Positions 12,869 through 14,069 of a stretch of DNA of 14,069 nucleotides are shown here, one piece after another. Position numbers and translations under genes: made by a program. The stretch's first letter is position 1, and every line of letters starts with the position of its first letter. Origin of the DNA: a bacterium (GTDB lineage Bacteria > Patescibacteriota > Minisyncoccia > Phycocordibacterales > UBA5272); the NCBI GenBank assembly GCA_023267475.1, contig JAHFND010000010.1:1-14069 (forward strand). Direction: 5' to 3'. The notes below the pieces were generated by a model. That model was not told the origin of the DNA. It did not search any database and was given only the letters and a program-made list of their open reading frames with translations.

Positions 12869-13177
12869 TTATTCAGGGCGAATGTATTTCGGATTCATCT
12901 GGCGAAGCCTGTTCATGGAGATCGAATCCCCCATCTTTCCGATCTCATCGACGATTTCTTCTGGTGGCTCGACAAATATCGCCACAATCTCCAGCTCATC
13001 ATCTTCGCCTTCGAAGATGACCATGATGCGCTGACGGAAAGAGTCTCCGATCAACTTCAAGGGTTCATCCGGCGTGCCTAATTTTGCATTGAAGCCCTTC
13101 GCCGAGATACCGAAGAATCCCCTGGAAACCCCCGAGGAGTTTCCTACGGAAGTTACAAATCCATGTGCCTTATTCAT
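12869..13177 (-). CDS. Small soluble protein of unknown function
   Basis: The 102 residues have no membrane segment. The N-terminal third is rich in Gly and Ser (HGFVTSVGNSSGVSRGFFGIS), and the middle is acidic with strand-like stretches (RIMVIFEGEDDELEIVAIFVEPPEEIVDEI). It ends in a basic segment (MNRLRQMNPKYIRPE). The ATG at 13177 has the SD GGGAG 8 nt upstream, and the leader GGAGATTCAAGATGAATAA closely resembles that of the Cys-rich gene at 2716. A consensus promoter lies 37 nt upstream of the start and a strong terminator 22 nt after the stop. Base composition looks GC-richer than rpsF next door. I do not recognise the family; the complete expression signals argue that it is a real gene. 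Confidence 0.7.
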   Translation of the reverse strand: MNKAHGFVTSVGNSSGVSRGFFGISAKGFNAKLGTPDEPLKLIGDSFRQRIMVIFEGEDDELEIVAIFVEPPEEIVDEIGKMGDSISMNRLRQMNPKYIRPE

Positions 13178-13213
13178 CTTGAATCTCCCTTGTGTGTGTA
13201 AAAGCCTGACTAG

Positions 13214-13242
13214 TTTATACCACCTTTAATCGTTAATGTCAA
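13214..13242 (-). promoter_or_regulatory. Consensus promoter of the 12869-13177 gene
   Basis: On the minus strand TTGACA (13237-13242), 17-bp spacer, TATAAA (13214-13219), with TGG immediately before the -10. It is one of the best promoter matches in the window. Confidence 0.88.
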
Positions 13243-13259
13243 ATATTAAATACTAGTAC

Positions 13260-13281
13260 TATGTAATCAACAAACTACATA
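13260..13281. repeat. Inverted repeat between divergent promoters
   Basis: TATGTA (13260-13265) and TACATA (13276-13281) are spaced by 10 bp, between the leftward promoter at 13214-13242 and the rightward -35 at 13285. It could be an operator that serves both genes. With 6-bp arms in AT-rich DNA, chance is also possible. Confidence 0.3.
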
Positions 13282-13284
13282 AAC

Positions 13285-13312
13285 TTGACAAATGTTATTT
13301 ATACTATAAAAT
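13285..13312 (+). promoter_or_regulatory. Promoter of the 13363-13764 gene
   Basis: TTGACA (13285-13290), a 16-bp spacer and TAAAAT (13307-13312). The leader would be about 40 nt and ends in the AAGGA ribosome-binding site. The TTG of this -35 box should not be read as a start codon. Confidence 0.7.
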
Positions 13313-13362
13313 ATATACCCAGATGTTTGGCATTCGCCAGACCAAAGATTAAGGAACAAAGA

Positions 13363-13764
13363 ATGAAGCCCTGGCAGAAGATGGTGAACATACTCGCATT
13401 CATTGCGCAGTATGCGTTGATGTTTCTTTTTGTCCTTGCAATCATCGCGTACTTCAAAGGTCTCCAAACCGGAGATCTCGAAATGAAGGTTACAGGGGCA
13501 AGTCTTGCCCTTCCCTTTGTTGGTCTACAGGCAATCCCTGTGGCCATACGTCGACGGATTCACTGGACCAGCAGTTGGTGGGCACTCGGAATCCTAACCT
13601 TACAGGCAGGATTCGGAATCTATCTCCAGGGTGAAATATATACCCAGGATATGATTCGTAATTTCTGCATCGCAGGAACGCTTCTTATGTTCCTGATGTC
13701 GCTTTACTTCATGTACAGACATTGCCTGTACATGCGCAATAACCTGGCGAGTCGAAGGTCGTAG
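13363..13764 (+). CDS. Four-helix membrane protein, unknown function
   Basis: From the ATG at 13363 the gene encodes 133 residues with four membrane segments (about 10-30, 45-63, 72-89 and 100-118), a basic loop after the second (AIRRRIHW) and a basic C-terminus (MRNNLASRRS). The positive-inside pattern would put that loop and the C-terminus in the cytoplasm. AAGGA (13351-13355) lies 7 nt before the ATG. The frame is open back to a TTG at 13285, but that TTG is the -35 hexamer of the promoter, so the shorter product is preferred. Two hairpins follow, the first with the TAG stop at its loop. The gene looks GC-richer than the TatD gene next to it. Family unknown. Confidence 0.75.
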   Translation: MKPWQKMVNILAFIAQYALMFLFVLAIIAYFKGLQTGDLEMKVTGASLALPFVGLQAIPVAIRRRIHWTSSWWALGILTLQAGFGIYLQGEIYTQDMIRNFCIAGTLLMFLMSLYFMYRHCLYMRNNLASRRS

Positions 13765-13774
13765 ACCTCGACTC
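13749..13774 (+). other. Hairpin spanning the stop codon
   Basis: GAGTCGAAGGTC (13749-13760) pairs with GACCTCGACTC (13764-13774) with one bulged A; the loop is GTA and the stop TAG is at 13762-13764. It directly precedes the terminator hairpin and may slow 3' decay or assist termination. Confidence 0.6.
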
Positions 13775-13781
13775 TAGAACG

Positions 13782-13812
13782 CCCGGCCAAGCCGAAAACT
13801 TGGCCGGGTTTT
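13782..13812 (+). terminator. Intrinsic terminator of the 13363-13764 gene
   Basis: A perfect 10-bp GC-rich stem CCCGGCCAAG/CTTGGCCGGG with a 7-nt loop is followed by TTTT. It separates this gene from the convergent TatD gene that ends at 13821. Confidence 0.93.
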
Positions 13813-13820
13813 CATTTATA

Positions 13821-14069
13821 TTAAATATTAAACATTATTTTTGCATTCTCGAGTAATTGCATTCTCACTTCTTCCATTCCCTCTCCACGAAGTACAGCAA
13901 TACGCGCAACTATTTCTTGAACAAAAAGTGGGTTATTTCTTTGTCCTCTGAATGGAGCGGGTGTTGCGTAAGGACTATCAGTTTCAGCGTGCATCATAGT
14001 AAGTGGCACATATCTCACTACATCATCATAATCTTTTGCAAAAGTAATCACCCCAGAAAAACTCATAGT
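13821..14069 (-). CDS. TatD-family metal-dependent nuclease, C-terminal part
   Basis: The last 82 or so residues of a TatD-type hydrolase, with the 5' end beyond the right edge. The frame is open through base 14069, so the ATG at 14064-14066 is internal. Family landmarks are SFSGVITFAK, RYVPLTMMHAETDSPYATP with the metal-binding aspartate of the ETD motif, then FRGQRNNPLFVQEIVARIAVLRG and the closing ENAKIMFNI (compare NAxxLF). TatD proteins are TIM-barrel deoxyribonucleases with 3'-5' exonuclease activity, linked to DNA repair. The part visible is intact. Only 8 bp separate its stop from the T tract of the convergent gene's terminator. Confidence 0.88.
   Translation of the reverse strand, partial: TMSFSGVITFAKDYDDVVRYVPLTMMHAETDSPYATPAPFRGQRNNPLFVQEIVARIAVLRGEGMEEVRMQLLENAKIMFNI

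Noticed and set aside
13285..13362. TTG start for the membrane protein gene at 13363
   Set aside because: The TTG is the first three bases of a TTGACA -35 box, and a proper SD precedes the ATG at 13363.
1..14069. CRISPR array, transposase, phage genes, rRNA
   Set aside because: No regularly spaced repeats, no transposase or integrase motif, no phage structural genes and no rRNA sequence were seen on either strand.

Overview
The window looks like a piece of a Candidate Phyla Radiation (Patescibacteria, probably Parcubacteria-type) chromosome. The basis is the AT-rich housekeeping genes, compact proteins, many genes with no Shine-Dalgarno (SD) sequence, an nucleoside diphosphate kinase with extra insertions, and the mix of RecG, FtsH, SmpB/tmRNA, IF-3/L35/L20 and S6/SSB/S18 blocks. 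TGA is used as a stop, so this is genetic code 11 and not the recoded code of Gracilibacteria/SR1. The phylum call is inference from style; no marker phylogeny could be run.

Layout, left to right. The C-terminal end of an unidentified membrane protein (to 119) is followed by recG (+). A tRNA with anticodon UAU (Ile, AUA codons) comes next. Its last 14 bases plus one are duplicated 165 bp downstream, and the DNA between the copies can fold into several hairpins. A small Cys-rich gene (2716-3009, +) follows, then ftsH (-), which diverges from smpB (+). ssrA (tmRNA) starts 8 nt after smpB, and infC, rpmI and rplT follow (+). FtsH, SmpB and tmRNA all belong to ribosome rescue and protein quality control.

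The middle is mostly on the minus strand: two small membrane-protein genes (7067-7330, 7429-7626), a SLOG/LOG-like nucleotide-binding protein, a beta-CASP metallo-beta-lactamase RNase-like protein cotranscribed with a small membrane protein, a 345-bp gene-free stretch full of inverted repeats, a Nudix-like protein, and ndk. Next comes the classic rpsF-ssb-rpsR operon (-) with its own terminator. The right end holds two more small unknown genes driven by divergent promoters, and the C-terminal part of a TatD-family nuclease that runs off the window.

Two styles of gene are interleaved. Several housekeeping and conserved genes (ftsH, rpsF, the SLOG gene, the gene at 9682-10038) have a -10-like hexamer only 6-8 nt before the start codon, which suggests leaderless mRNAs. 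Five small genes of unknown function (2716-3009, 7067-7330, 7429-7626, 12869-13177, 13363-13764) have an SD-like element. Four of them have near-consensus -35/-10 promoters with 16-17 bp spacers, and each has a private hairpin terminator. They also look GC-richer than their neighbours. They look like self-contained expression cassettes and are, with the tRNA-linked structured insert, the most unusual part of the window.
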